A stretch of DNA of 64,000 nt from the NCBI RefSeq assembly GCF_029894425.1, contig NZ_JARXYJ010000001.1, positions 4,216,001 through 4,280,000 on the forward strand, read 5' to 3'. The translations under genes and the position numbers were made by a program. Numbering within the stretch: position 1 is the first letter of the stretch; every line of letters begins with the position of its first letter. Under the pieces are notes generated by a model that saw only the letters and a program-made list of their open reading frames with translations, was not told the DNA's origin and ran no database searches. This document shows positions 19,852 through 28,753 of this stretch, one piece after another. The stretch is from Streptomyces sp. SAI-127 (GTDB lineage: Bacteria > Actinomycetota > Actinomycetes > Streptomycetales > Streptomycetaceae).

Positions 19852-20037
19852 GGCGGCCTCCGGGCTGCGTGGCTTGAAGCGGTCACGGATCACGGTTCGG
19901 CCCAGGCGCACGGCACTTGGTCACTCACAGGCCGCTCCCCGATGGTCCGTCCCATCCCAGCGCGCCAGTCACGGCCTGTCGGCCAGCCTACCGGGCACGG
20001 GGAACGGCTCCGGTGCGGCGTCCACCATGCGAGCGAC

Positions 20038-20076
20038 GGCTTCGAGGCCGGGCCAAGGGCCGCGGGCCTCGAAGCC
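20038..20076 (-). terminator. Hairpin terminator downstream of the LLM oxidoreductase gene
   Basis: GGCTTCGAGGCC (20038-20049) pairs perfectly with GGCCTCGAAGCC (20065-20076), 17 bp past the stop codon. A 12-bp stem with a 15-nt loop and no T-run. Confidence 0.6.
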
Positions 20077-20092
20077 GGGGCGGTGCAGGACG

Positions 20093-20944
20093 TCAGAACA
20101 GCGCGTCGGCGAGGCGGTCGATCTGGTGGGCGTCCGAGGCCCAGCAGTAGAGCATCACCTCGTCGGCACCGATGCCGACGTAGGCGTCGGCGGCCTCGCG
20201 GATCTGCCGCGGTGTGGTGAGCAGGCCGGCCTCCATGTACTCGACGTGGCCGCTGAAGGCGTAGTAGTCGCTGAGGTTGCGGTGGGCCCGGTCCAGGGTG
20301 TCGTCCGGGCCGAGAGCGACGTTCGCCTGGGCGACCAGGCGGGGGCTGCCGGAGCGGTCGTGTTTCTGCCAGGACGTTTCGGCGGCGCGGAACAGGTCGG
20401 ACATGAAGGATGGCGGCAGGGCGGCGCCGAGGAAACCGTCGCCGAAGCGGCCGACGCGTGCGAGGGCAGCGGGGGCGAAGCCGCCGAACAGCACTTCCGG
20501 GCCACCGGGGGTGGCGGGGGTGGGGCCGATGGGGCCGATGTCCTCGCCGTACGGCTCGCCGGACCAGGTGCGGCGCAGCAGGGTCATCTGTTCGTCGAGG
20601 CGGCGGCCTCGGCGGTGGAGGTCGGTGCCGGCGGCCAGGCAGTCGTCCTCGCGGCCTCCGACACCGATGCCGAGCGTGAAGCGGCCGCCGGAGAGGCAGT
20701 CGAGGGTCGCGGTCTGCTTGGCGAGCAGGGCGGTGTTGTGGAGAGGCGCGAGCAGTACCTCGGTCTGGACTCGGATGCGGGACGTGGCGCCGGCGAGGGT
20801 CGCAAGGGTGACGAGGGGCTCGGGGTTGTCGTAGACGAGGCGGTCGAGCAGACCGAGGGTGCTGAAGGGGCTCGCGTCGGCGCGCCGGGCCCAGGTGAGC
20901 AACTGGGCGGGGTCGTCGATGGGGAGGCCGAGGCCGATGTTCAT
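20093..20944 (-). CDS. LLM-class (luciferase-like, probably F420-dependent) oxidoreductase
   Basis: 283 residues of the bacterial luciferase-like barrel fold. Recognisable segments are MNIGLGLPIDDPAQLLTW, KQTATLDCLSGGRFTLGIGVG and VLFGGFAPAALARVGRFGDG. Actinobacterial members of this group usually use F420 or FMN; the substrate is unknown. The ATG has GGAGGA seven bases upstream; the frame extends further upstream without such support. It has its own terminator and is not coupled to glyA. Confidence 0.88.
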   Translation of the reverse strand: MNIGLGLPIDDPAQLLTWARRADASPFSTLGLLDRLVYDNPEPLVTLATLAGATSRIRVQTEVLLAPLHNTALLAKQTATLDCLSGGRFTLGIGVGGREDDCLAAGTDLHRRGRRLDEQMTLLRRTWSGEPYGEDIGPIGPTPATPGGPEVLFGGFAPAALARVGRFGDGFLGAALPPSFMSDLFRAAETSWQKHDRSGSPRLVAQANVALGPDDTLDRAHRNLSDYYAFSGHVEYMEAGLLTTPRQIREAADAYVGIGADEVMLYCWASDAHQIDRLADALF

Positions 20945-21724
20945 GGGAGAGTCCTCCGGAGGGCATACGAGATCCGCCGGTCGGCCGGATCCGGTGCCGC
21001 CCCTCCGTGGTGCCGCGCGCTGTGCGCGGACCTGCTCCCGTTCTGCGGCGATGGTTCCAGAGAGCGTGTGCTTCAGAGTGCGCCGACCGTAACGCGATCG
21101 GACGGGGTGCGACAACGCGTTTTCGCCGACCGTTCGCGGACCCGGCCTCGGGGATGCGGCTCGTGTCCGGCGGACAGCTAGAGATCAGTGAGAGCTGGTC
21201 CGAAACCGACCCACCGTTCCTAGGGACTGAGCGGGAGTGAGTCCTGTTGCCAGGTCTCATGCTCAGCCGAACGCCCCGGACGGTGTTGGGCGTTCTGGTT
21301 GCCCGCATTCGCTCCGCATCCGGGCGCCGACGGATCGTGTCCGTGGTCCGGGGATGCGGGGGCGGGTTCCCTCACGCCCAGGAGCTCCTGGTCCGGCCTG
21401 GGCGGTCCGATGCCCCTGCTCATCACTCCGGTGAGCATGGGGCGGTGCCGTCCGTCGCCGGATCGGGTGTCCCTGGGCGCGCCTTCCGATCGTCACGGCA
21501 GCAGCATCGGCTCGAAGATCCCGTCGCCATGGGAAACGAGCACCACCCATGAAGGTCACGCATTCGATGAGGGAACGTAAGTTCCCCGCTGAAACCGACA
21601 CCACCACCGAGGCGCGTGACACAACACAGACCAGCAGCACTCACTCCCGCTCACCAAAACGCTCTTGAGCGCACTCCAGCAGCAGCAGCTCCAAACCCCT
21701 CACCACCTCCCCTAAGGTCACTTC
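20945..21724. other. 780-bp gap without a convincing gene
   Basis: Short open frames here lack ribosome-binding sites and family resemblance. The left part must hold the promoter of the LLM gene and the right part that of the DMT permease. A perfect palindrome lies at 21571-21586, and CCGCATCC (about 21314) recurs inverted as GGATGCGG (about 21353). It marks the border between conserved backbone and the accessory block, so decayed gene remnants are possible but not identified. Confidence 0.5.
21571..21586. promoter_or_regulatory. Perfect palindrome GGGAAC-GTAA-GTTCCC
   Basis: A 6-4-6 inverted repeat containing the GAAC-N4-GTTC core of actinobacterial LexA (SOS) boxes, though the outer bases (GG/CC) differ from the usual CGAAC...GTTCG. 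It lies about 140 bp upstream of the DMT permease start. Possible operator. Confidence 0.35.
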
Positions 21725-22600
21725 GTGCTCTTCGGAATGGTGTGTGCTCTGGGTGCCTCCGTCTGTTTCGGGACGGCCACCGTGCTGCAGGCGATGGCGG
21801 CGCGGGCGGCGGACACCGGCGGTCGCGACGGCGAGGGGACGGCGTTCGCGGTGACGCTGTTCCTGGGGGCGGTGCGGCAGTGGCGGTATCTGGCGGGGCT
21901 GGCGCTGGACGGAGTGGGGTTTCTGCTGCAGATCGCCGCGTTGCGGTCGGTCCCGATCTACGCGGTCGGCGCGGCGCTCGCGTCGAGTCTCGCGGTGACC
22001 GCGGTGGTGTCGGCACGACTGCTGCGGGTCCGGCTGAGCGGGGGCGAGTGGGGTGCCGTCGGGGTGGTGTGCGCGGGGATGGCGCTGCTGGGGATCGCGT
22101 CCGGGACGGAGGGCGACCGGGGCGGGCCGGCGGCCTTGAAGTACGCGATGCTCGGGACGGCCCTGGCCGTGCTGGGACTCGCGCTGCTGGGTGGGCGACT
22201 GCCGGAGCGGGGACGGGCGTTGGCGCTCGGGCTGGGGGCCGGGTTCGGGTTCGGAGTGGTCGAGGTGGCGGTACGCCTGATCGACTCGCTCGCGCCGTCG
22301 GCGCTGTTGGCGAACCCGGCGACGTACGCGCTCCTCGTCGGCGGTGGTGCGGCCTTTCTGTCGCTGACCTCGGCGCTGCAGCGGGGGTCGGTGACCACGG
22401 CGACCGCCGGGATGGTGATCGGGGAGACGATCGGGCCGGCGCTGGTGGGGGTGGTGTGGCTCGGGGACCGCACCCGGGAGGGGCTGGCGTGGGTGGCGGT
22501 GCTGGGTTTCGCCGTGGCCGTCGCGGGGGCGTTGGCGCTGGCCAGGTTCGGGGAGGCCCCGGAACATTCCGCCCCGCATTCACCTGCCCGAATTCCGTGA
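21725..22600 (+). CDS. DMT-superfamily membrane transporter (EamA-like)
   Basis: 291 residues with about nine to ten hydrophobic helices and an internal two-halved pattern, beginning LFGMVCALGASVCFGTATVLQ and ending AVAGALALARFG. Drug/metabolite transporters move amino acids, nucleotides or small aromatics; specificity cannot be read. The start is GTG with AAGG seven bases upstream. It precedes the p-aminobenzoate-type operon on the same strand, separated by 144 bp with a separate promoter, so a role in exporting that product is only possible. Confidence 0.75.
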   Translation: MLFGMVCALGASVCFGTATVLQAMAARAADTGGRDGEGTAFAVTLFLGAVRQWRYLAGLALDGVGFLLQIAALRSVPIYAVGAALASSLAVTAVVSARLLRVRLSGGEWGAVGVVCAGMALLGIASGTEGDRGGPAALKYAMLGTALAVLGLALLGGRLPERGRALALGLGAGFGFGVVEVAVRLIDSLAPSALLANPATYALLVGGGAAFLSLTSALQRGSVTTATAGMVIGETIGPALVGVVWLGDRTREGLAWVAVLGFAVAVAGALALARFGEAPEHSAPHSPARIP

Positions 22601-22708
22601 GGGGTTACTCGATTTACTTCCGGCACTGTTCGACAGAATGAGCCATGCCGACCGAAAGACCGATAAAGAGTCACGATCCGGACAGCCGAAAAAAGGTTCG
22701 TTGAATAT

Positions 22709-22737
22709 TTGAACGCGCTGTGAAGGCTTTGCGTATA
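22709..22737 (+). promoter_or_regulatory. Candidate promoter of the PabAB operon
   Basis: TTGAAC (22709-22714), 17-bp spacer, CGTATA (22732-22737), in an unusually AT-rich stretch (22601-22744). The GTG at 22745 starts about eight bases downstream, so the first gene may be translated from a leaderless message. Confidence 0.45.
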
Positions 22738-22744
22738 CGACGGC

Positions 22745-23323
22745 GTGAGCAGTAATCCCGTCACCGTCACCGTGGCCTATCACGTGGTGCCGGGCCGTGA
22801 GGCCGACTTCCACTCCTGGGGGTGGGCCATGCTGGCCGCGAGTTCGCAGCAGCCGGGCTTTCTTGGAGGTGGCGTCCTTGTCGACCAAGAGGCGGAGTGG
22901 CATGTCGTCTATCGCTTCGCCAGCGAGGGAACGGCCCGGGCCTGGGAGGATTCGCCCGCCCGGACACAGTGGGACGAGCGGGCGGCGGGCTTCGCCCGGC
23001 AGACGGAGCGCAGGAGCGTGCGGGGCTCCAGGATGTGGTTCGACTCACAGACCACCACACCGAAGCCGCCCGCCCCGCCGGCGAAATGGAAACTGTGGTT
23101 CGTGAACATGAGCGCGGTATTTCCACCGGTGCTCATGTTCAATCTGATCGTTCTTCCTTATCTCGGCGGACTCAATCCGCTCGTCCGCACGCTGCTGTTG
23201 TGCCTCTGTGTGACGGCTCTCGTCACCTGGATTCTCATGCCCCGGCTTCAGCGTTTCCTCAGGAAATGGCTGTATCCGCCGCTCCAGGCCCTTCGCGGAC
23301 GGCACAAAAGACGGACCGCATAG
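22745..23323 (+). CDS. ABM-domain (antibiotic biosynthesis monooxygenase-like) membrane protein
   Basis: 192 residues. The N-terminal ABM-type ferredoxin-like domain (about 5-95) starts VTVTVAYHVVPGREADFHSW. Two C-terminal membrane helices follow (VFPPVLMFNLIVLPYLG and TLLLCLCVTALVTWILM) before a basic tail. It resembles COG3224-type membrane ABM proteins, whose activity is unclear; the ABM fold can oxygenate aromatics without cofactor, or degrade haem. It is the first gene of a six-gene operon and lies 29 bp before pabAB. It may act on the pathway product at the membrane (inference). Confidence 0.75.
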   Translation: MSSNPVTVTVAYHVVPGREADFHSWGWAMLAASSQQPGFLGGGVLVDQEAEWHVVYRFASEGTARAWEDSPARTQWDERAAGFARQTERRSVRGSRMWFDSQTTTPKPPAPPAKWKLWFVNMSAVFPPVLMFNLIVLPYLGGLNPLVRTLLLCLCVTALVTWILMPRLQRFLRKWLYPPLQALRGRHKRRTA

Positions 23324-23352
23324 GTCCGGAACGAACCGAGGGAGGTGGGCGG

Positions 23353-25587
23353 GTGAAGACCCTGCTCATCGACAATTACGACTCGTACACGTACAACCTG
23401 TTCCAGCTGGTCGCCGAGGTCAACGGCGAGGAACCGGTCGTCGTCCCCAATGACGCGGTCGGCGCACTTCCCGATCTCGGGGCGTACCTCGCGGGATTCG
23501 ACAATGTCGTGGTCTCGCCCGGCCCAGGGCACCCGGCCGAGCCGCGCGACTTCGGACTGAGCACCGCCGTGCTCGCCCAGTCACCGATCCCCGTGCTGGG
23601 CGTCTGTCTGGGGCACCAGGGCATCGGGCTCGGCGAGGGGGGCCGGGTGGCACCCGCCGCGGAGCCGCGGCACGGTCATCTGTCGACGGTCCGGCACGAC
23701 GGACGGGACCTGTTCCGGGGGCTGCCGCAGGACTTCACCGCGGTCCGCTACCACTCGCTGGCCGTGTCCGAGCCGCTCCCCCAGACGCTGGAGGCCACGG
23801 CCTGGGCCGAGGACGGCGTGCTGATGGGGCTCAGGCACCGCAGCCGGCCGCTGTGGGGCGTGCAGTTCCATCCGGAGTCCGTGCTCACCGACTACGGCCA
23901 CCGCATGCTCGTCAACTTCCGCAACCTCACAGCGGAACGGGCCCGCAGAACGCGTACGAAGAACACCGCGGTGCCCCCGCCCGAGGCGGTGATCCCCCGG
24001 CCCACGCGGGTCGTCCCGCGCCCCCGGCAGGCCGCGCCCGCCTACCGTCTGCACACCCGGCGCATCGCCGGCGCGGTCGACACCGAGGCCGCCTTCACCC
24101 GCATGTACGCGGCGTCGACGCGGGCCTTCTGGCTGGACAGCGCGCTGGTCGAGGACGGGCGTTCGCGGTTCTCGTTCTTCGGTGACGACAGCGGTCCGCT
24201 CGCGGAGTTCGTCCGGTACGACATCGAGAGCGGAAAGTGCGAGATCGAGCGGGCCGGGCGGCCGACGAGGAAGGTCGCGGCGAGCGTCTTCGACTATCTC
24301 GGACGGCAGTTGACGAGCCGCCGGGTGGACGGCGCCGGGCTGCCCTTCGACTTCACCGGCGGTTATGTCGGTTACTTCGGCTACGAGATGAAGGCCGACT
24401 GCGGCTCACCGAACCGGCACACCTCCGACGTCCCGGACGCCTGCTGGCTGTTCGCCGACCGGTTGATCGCCGTGGACCATCAGAAGAGGTTCACCTACGC
24501 GGTCTGCCTGGCCGAGGACACCCCGCAGGCCGCGCGGGAGGCCGAGGACTGGCTGGAGAGCACGCTGGCCCAGCTGACCTTCGTCGCCACCGAACCGGAC
24601 CCGACGGCGACACCCGCGCTGCCGACAGACCCCGGGCCCACCGACCCCGGCCTCGACCCCGATCTCGGTGCCGCCGAGCCCTGGCTGGTGCGGGACCGGG
24701 CGACCTATCTCGCCGACATCGAGTCCTGCGGACGCGAGCTGCGGGCGGGCACCAGCTATGAGGTCTGTCTGACGAACGCGGCCCGGTTACCCGCCCCACC
24801 GGACGCGTACGAGTTCTACCGGGTACTGCGACGGGTCAACCCGGCCCCCTACGCGGCGTTCCTGAGGTTCGGGGACGTCGACGTGGCCGGTTCCTCCCCC
24901 GAGCGGTTCCTGCGGATCACCCGGGACGGCACCGCCGAGGCCCGGCCCATCAAGGGCACCGCACCGCGCGGGGCCGGGCCGGAGGAGGACGCCCGGCTGC
25001 GGGACGCACTGGCGGTGGACGCCAAGACACGCGCCGAGAACCTGATGATCGTCGACCTGCTCCGCAACGACCTGGGGCGGGTGTGCCGGACCGGGTCGGT
25101 GCGGGTGACCCGGCTGATGGCCACGGAGACGTACGCGACCGTGCATCAGCTCGTGTCCACCGTGGAGGGGCGGCTGCGGGAGGGGACCGACGCGGTGGAG
25201 TGCGTGCGGGCCTGTTTCCCCGGTGGCTCGATGACCGGGGCGCCGAAGCTGCGCACGATGGAGATCATCGACTCCCTGGAGACCGAGGCCCGCGGGGTCT
25301 ACTCCGGCGCCCTCGGCTACCTGGGATGCGGCGGGGGCGCGGATCTCAACATCGTCATCCGTACGGCCGTGTTCGCCGACGGGCTGATGCAGCTGGGCGC
25401 CGGAGGGGCGATCGTCCTCGACTCCGATCCGGTCGCCGAGTACGACGAGATGCTGCTGAAGACGGCGGCGCAGATGAAGGCGCTGCACCTGCACACCGCG
25501 GAGCGGACAGCGGAGCAGCGGCGGCACACAGCCGTCCGCGCCGACGTCCGCGGAGGACACACGGCCACCGAGGAGCCGGTCCGATGA
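23353..25587 (+). CDS. pabAB: Aminodeoxychorismate synthase, fused PabA-PabB
   Basis: 744 residues. The N-terminal glutamine amidotransferase (about 1-195) has catalytic Cys85 in GVCLGHQG and the HPES block in GVQFHPESV. A Pro/Arg-rich linker follows (about 195-230), then the chorismate-binding synthase domain. That domain carries PIKGTAPRG, where the lysine favours aminodeoxychorismate (PabB) over anthranilate synthase (PIAGT), plus KTRAENLMIVDLLRNDLG and GGSMTGAPKLRTME. It makes 4-amino-4-deoxychorismate from chorismate and glutamine. Fused PabAB enzymes are common in Streptomyces antibiotic clusters such as candicidin and chloramphenicol, distinct from folate pabA/pabB. GGGAGGTGGG precedes the GTG start. 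ATGA overlap with the next gene. Confidence 0.93.
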   Translation: MKTLLIDNYDSYTYNLFQLVAEVNGEEPVVVPNDAVGALPDLGAYLAGFDNVVVSPGPGHPAEPRDFGLSTAVLAQSPIPVLGVCLGHQGIGLGEGGRVAPAAEPRHGHLSTVRHDGRDLFRGLPQDFTAVRYHSLAVSEPLPQTLEATAWAEDGVLMGLRHRSRPLWGVQFHPESVLTDYGHRMLVNFRNLTAERARRTRTKNTAVPPPEAVIPRPTRVVPRPRQAAPAYRLHTRRIAGAVDTEAAFTRMYAASTRAFWLDSALVEDGRSRFSFFGDDSGPLAEFVRYDIESGKCEIERAGRPTRKVAASVFDYLGRQLTSRRVDGAGLPFDFTGGYVGYFGYEMKADCGSPNRHTSDVPDACWLFADRLIAVDHQKRFTYAVCLAEDTPQAAREAEDWLESTLAQLTFVATEPDPTATPALPTDPGPTDPGLDPDLGAAEPWLVRDRATYLADIESCGRELRAGTSYEVCLTNAARLPAPPDAYEFYRVLRRVNPAPYAAFLRFGDVDVAGSSPERFLRITRDGTAEARPIKGTAPRGAGPEEDARLRDALAVDAKTRAENLMIVDLLRNDLGRVCRTGSVRVTRLMATETYATVHQLVSTVEGRLREGTDAVECVRACFPGGSMTGAPKLRTMEIIDSLETEARGVYSGALGYLGCGGGADLNIVIRTAVFADGLMQLGAGGAIVLDSDPVAEYDEMLLKTAAQMKALHLHTAERTAEQRRHTAVRADVRGGHTATEEPVR

Positions 25588-27110
25588 CGACTGCGCAGCC
25601 CATGCTCTCTTCGGCCGGCTTCGACGCCCCCGGCAATCTCGCCGCCCAGCTCGCCGATCTCGCCGAGCGGCGCGGCTGGGTGGACCGGCCCGCCTTCCAT
25701 CAGGGCCACCGGACCTGGACCCACGGCGAGGTGCACGCGCTCGCGGCCCGGGCGGCCACCGTGCTCGCCGGCCACGGCACCAGGCCGGGTGACCGGGTGG
25801 TGCTGGCGCTGCCGGACGGGATCGCCTGGGTGACGGCCTTCCTCGCCGTCGCGCGCCTCGGGGCCGTCGCCGTCCTCGTCAATCCCGAACTCCCCGCGGC
25901 CGACCACGCGTTCATAGCCGCGGACGCGGACGCCGCGCTGTGTGTGACGGGGCCGGGTCTGGAAGACCGGTTCGCCGGGCGGACCCGGCTCGGTGCCGAC
26001 CAGCTGCTCGCGCTCACCGCCTCCGCCGAGCCGGCCCCCGCCCATCCGGTCGACGCGCACACGCCGTTGTACGTCCAGTACACGTCGGGAACCACGGGTC
26101 GTCCCAAGGGGGTCGTGCACACGCATGGCGACCCGAAGGCGTACCACGACCTCATCGGCCGGCGGCTGCTGCGGGTCGGCCAGGACGACGTCACCCTGTC
26201 GGTGTCGAAGCTGTACTTCGCCTACGGCTTCGGCAACGCCTTCGTCTTCCCGCTCTTCTCCGGCTCCTCCGCCGTGCTCGTGGACCGGCGCCCGACCCCG
26301 GCCGCCGTGGACGAGCTCGTCGCCCGGCACCGGGTGACCCTGCTGTACTCCGTGCCGTCCGCGTACGCCGCGCTGGTGGCCGACCGGGGCAGCGGGCACG
26401 AGGCCTGCTTCGCCTCGGTGCGGGCCGCGGTGTCGGCCGGCGAGGGCCTGCCGGAGGGGCTCGGCGGACAGGTCACCGGGTTGCTCGGTGCGCCGGTGCT
26501 GGAGCAGATCGGCTCCACCGAGGCCGGTCACGCCTTCTGCGCCAACAGCTTCGGCCACAACCGCCCGGGCACCGTCGGCCGCCCCGTGCCCGGCTTCGAG
26601 GTGGAGCTGCGCGACCGCGCAGGCCACCCGGTACCGGACGGCACGGAGGGCGAGCTGTGGGTGCGCGGCCCGACGGTGACCCCCGGCTATCTCAACCGGC
26701 CCGAGGAGACCGAGCGCACCCTGGTCGGCGGCTGGCTGGCCACCCGTGACCGGGCGGTCCGCGAAGCCGACGGCACCTACCGGCACCTCGGCCGCGCCGA
26801 CGACATGGAGATGGTCGGCGGCATCACCGTCTCCCCGCTGGAGGTCGAGGCCGTACTGCGCACCCACCCGGCGGTGAAGGAGGCCGCGGTCGTGGCCGTC
26901 ACCGACGGGAGGGGGGTCGGTCGGCTGCGGGCGTTCGTCGTCCCCGTCGCCCCGGTCCCCGACGGAAGCCTCCAGGAGGACCTCCTCGGCCTGGCCCGCG
27001 CACAGCTGGCCGCCTTCAAGGTGCCCAGAAGCGTGAGCCTGGTCCCGTCGCTCCCCCGCACCCCGACCGGCAAGCTCCGCCGCCACCTGGTCCGCCGGGG
27101 CGCCTGGTGA
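25584..27110 (+). CDS. Benzoate-CoA ligase-like adenylate-forming enzyme
   Basis: 508 residues of the ANL superfamily. The P-loop is YTSGTTGRPKGVVHTH, and SKLYFAYGFGNAFVFPL is very like the benzoate/hydroxybenzoate-CoA ligase signature. The C-terminal catalytic lysine is in RTPTGKLRRH. It would activate an aryl acid as adenylate and CoA thioester, most plausibly p-aminobenzoate made by its neighbours (inference). It begins within the pabAB stop codon (ATGA) and its own stop overlaps an upstream candidate start of the next gene, so expression is coupled. Confidence 0.88.
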   Translation: MTTAQPMLSSAGFDAPGNLAAQLADLAERRGWVDRPAFHQGHRTWTHGEVHALAARAATVLAGHGTRPGDRVVLALPDGIAWVTAFLAVARLGAVAVLVNPELPAADHAFIAADADAALCVTGPGLEDRFAGRTRLGADQLLALTASAEPAPAHPVDAHTPLYVQYTSGTTGRPKGVVHTHGDPKAYHDLIGRRLLRVGQDDVTLSVSKLYFAYGFGNAFVFPLFSGSSAVLVDRRPTPAAVDELVARHRVTLLYSVPSAYAALVADRGSGHEACFASVRAAVSAGEGLPEGLGGQVTGLLGAPVLEQIGSTEAGHAFCANSFGHNRPGTVGRPVPGFEVELRDRAGHPVPDGTEGELWVRGPTVTPGYLNRPEETERTLVGGWLATRDRAVREADGTYRHLGRADDMEMVGGITVSPLEVEAVLRTHPAVKEAAVVAVTDGRGVGRLRAFVVPVAPVPDGSLQEDLLGLARAQLAAFKVPRSVSLVPSLPRTPTGKLRRHLVRRGAW

Positions 27111-27190
27111 CCGACCACGGCAAAAAGGCCCCACAGGCCCCACAGGCACCGCACGAGCACCGTAGCCGCACCGCAGAGAGGAACGGCCCC

Positions 27191-28753
27191 ATGCGAGAGC
27201 AGCAACCCCCCTTCACCGACCGGGGTTTCTACCTGGGCCCGGTGTTCCGCCGGGCGGCCGACCGGCACGGCGCCGTCTTCGTGACCCTGGACCGGCCGCT
27301 GGACACCCATCCCGCACTCGGTGTCGATCTCACCTACCCGGCGTTGGCAGAGGTCGTCGAGGATCTGTCCGGACGCCTGTGGGAGGCGGGGGTGAGGCCG
27401 TCGGAGCAGGTGGTCGTGCACAAGACGGACAACGTCGACATCGTGCTGCTGACCTGCGCGGTCTCCCGTATCGGCGCGGTGCCGGTGCTGCTCTCCCCCG
27501 GGCTGGCCGGGGAGGTGGTCGGGGAGCTGATCGAGCGGCTCAGGCACCCGTGGCTGGTCACCGACCGGGCCAAGATGGAGGGACCCCTGATGGGGGTCGG
27601 ACTCCGGGTGCGGCAGGTCCTCGCCGTGGACGACACGCCGGGCGCCGAGCGCCTGGAGAAGTACTCCGGTACCGAGCCCCCGCCACTCGTACGCCTCCAT
27701 CCCCGCGAACCGGCGCTGATCACCCACAGTTCCGGCACCACCGGTCTCCCCAAACTCGCCGTGCACTGCGCGAACACCATGTGGAACCGGCTCGTTCCGC
27801 AGAAGGCGATGGGCTGGCCGACGCGCGGGGAGACCGCGGCGCTGCACATGTCGTTCGTGCACTCGCGCTTCTACCATCTGCTCGGCGTCCTGCTGCACTT
27901 CGGCAGCCCGCTGGTACTGATCACCGACCCGGACCCGGCCGCCGTGGGACCGCTGCTGACCAGGCACCGGCCCGGCATCGTGGAGACCCACCCCAACACC
28001 TTCGTGCTGTGGGAGGAGTTGGCCGACGCGCCCGGTGCCCCGCTGTCGCGGGTGCGGTCCTACGGCTCGACGTTCGACGCGATCCATCCACGCACGGTAC
28101 GGCGGCTGCTGGGCGCCTCGAAGCGCCGTTCACCCTGGCTGATCCAGCTGTACGGGCAGAGCGAGACGGGCCCGGTCGCCTTCCAGTGCTTCACACGGCG
28201 CAGTGCCGCACGCGCGGACGGGCGGCGGGTCGGGATCGGCATTCCCGGCTTCACCCGCGTGCGCGTGACGGGGCCGGGCGGTGAGCGGGTCGCCGCCGGG
28301 ACGAGCGGCCGTATCGAGGCCCGTACCAGGGGCCGCATCCTCACCTACCTCGGCATGCAGGACCGCTACGACCGTCAACTGAACGACGGCTGGTGGGAGA
28401 TGGGTGACATGGGCTACCGCAGTCGCCTCGGCACCCTGCACCTCATCGACCGGGAGATCGACCGGATCGACTCGGTGCACAGCAATCTGGAGGTCGAGGA
28501 CACCCTGATGGAGCGCCTGGAGGAGCTCCGGGAGGTCGTCATCGTGCCGGGTGCGGACCGGGAGCCGGTGCCGGTGGTGTGCGTGCGCGGGGAGCAGCCG
28601 CTGGACCTCGGGCGCTGGCGGGAGGCGACGGCCGATCTGCCGGCGATGGCCGAGCCGCGGCAGTGGCGGTTCGAGGAGCTGCCGATGACCGCGACCTGGA
28701 AGGTGAAGCGGGTCGAGATCACCCGGATGCTCGCGGAGGGTGCGCGCGCGTGA
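27191..28753 (+). CDS. Second AMP-binding ligase, substrate unknown
   Basis: 520 residues from the ATG that has GAGAGGAA about eight bases upstream; a GTG at 27107 overlapping the previous stop would add 28 Pro/His-rich residues. ANL superfamily: HSSGTTGLPKLAVH P-loop, SYGSTFDAIHPRT and LYGQSETGPVAFQ in the A5 region, and the C-terminal lysine in TATWKVKRVEI. It is only distantly like the first ligase, so it probably activates a different acid, or makes an ester or amide with the first activated acid. No carrier protein is encoded nearby. GTGA overlap with the following monooxygenase. Confidence 0.82.
   Translation: MREQQPPFTDRGFYLGPVFRRAADRHGAVFVTLDRPLDTHPALGVDLTYPALAEVVEDLSGRLWEAGVRPSEQVVVHKTDNVDIVLLTCAVSRIGAVPVLLSPGLAGEVVGELIERLRHPWLVTDRAKMEGPLMGVGLRVRQVLAVDDTPGAERLEKYSGTEPPPLVRLHPREPALITHSSGTTGLPKLAVHCANTMWNRLVPQKAMGWPTRGETAALHMSFVHSRFYHLLGVLLHFGSPLVLITDPDPAAVGPLLTRHRPGIVETHPNTFVLWEELADAPGAPLSRVRSYGSTFDAIHPRTVRRLLGASKRRSPWLIQLYGQSETGPVAFQCFTRRSAARADGRRVGIGIPGFTRVRVTGPGGERVAAGTSGRIEARTRGRILTYLGMQDRYDRQLNDGWWEMGDMGYRSRLGTLHLIDREIDRIDSVHSNLEVEDTLMERLEELREVVIVPGADREPVPVVCVRGEQPLDLGRWREATADLPAMAEPRQWRFEELPMTATWKVKRVEITRMLAEGARA

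Noticed and set aside
19852..20037. Glycine riboswitch upstream of glyA
   Set aside because: I could not find the paired aptamer core or a plausible expression platform in this leader.
21220..21644. Short open frames on both strands in the gap before the DMT transporter
   Set aside because: Composition is Pro/Arg/Gly-rich as in noncoding GC-rich frames, with no start signal or family match.
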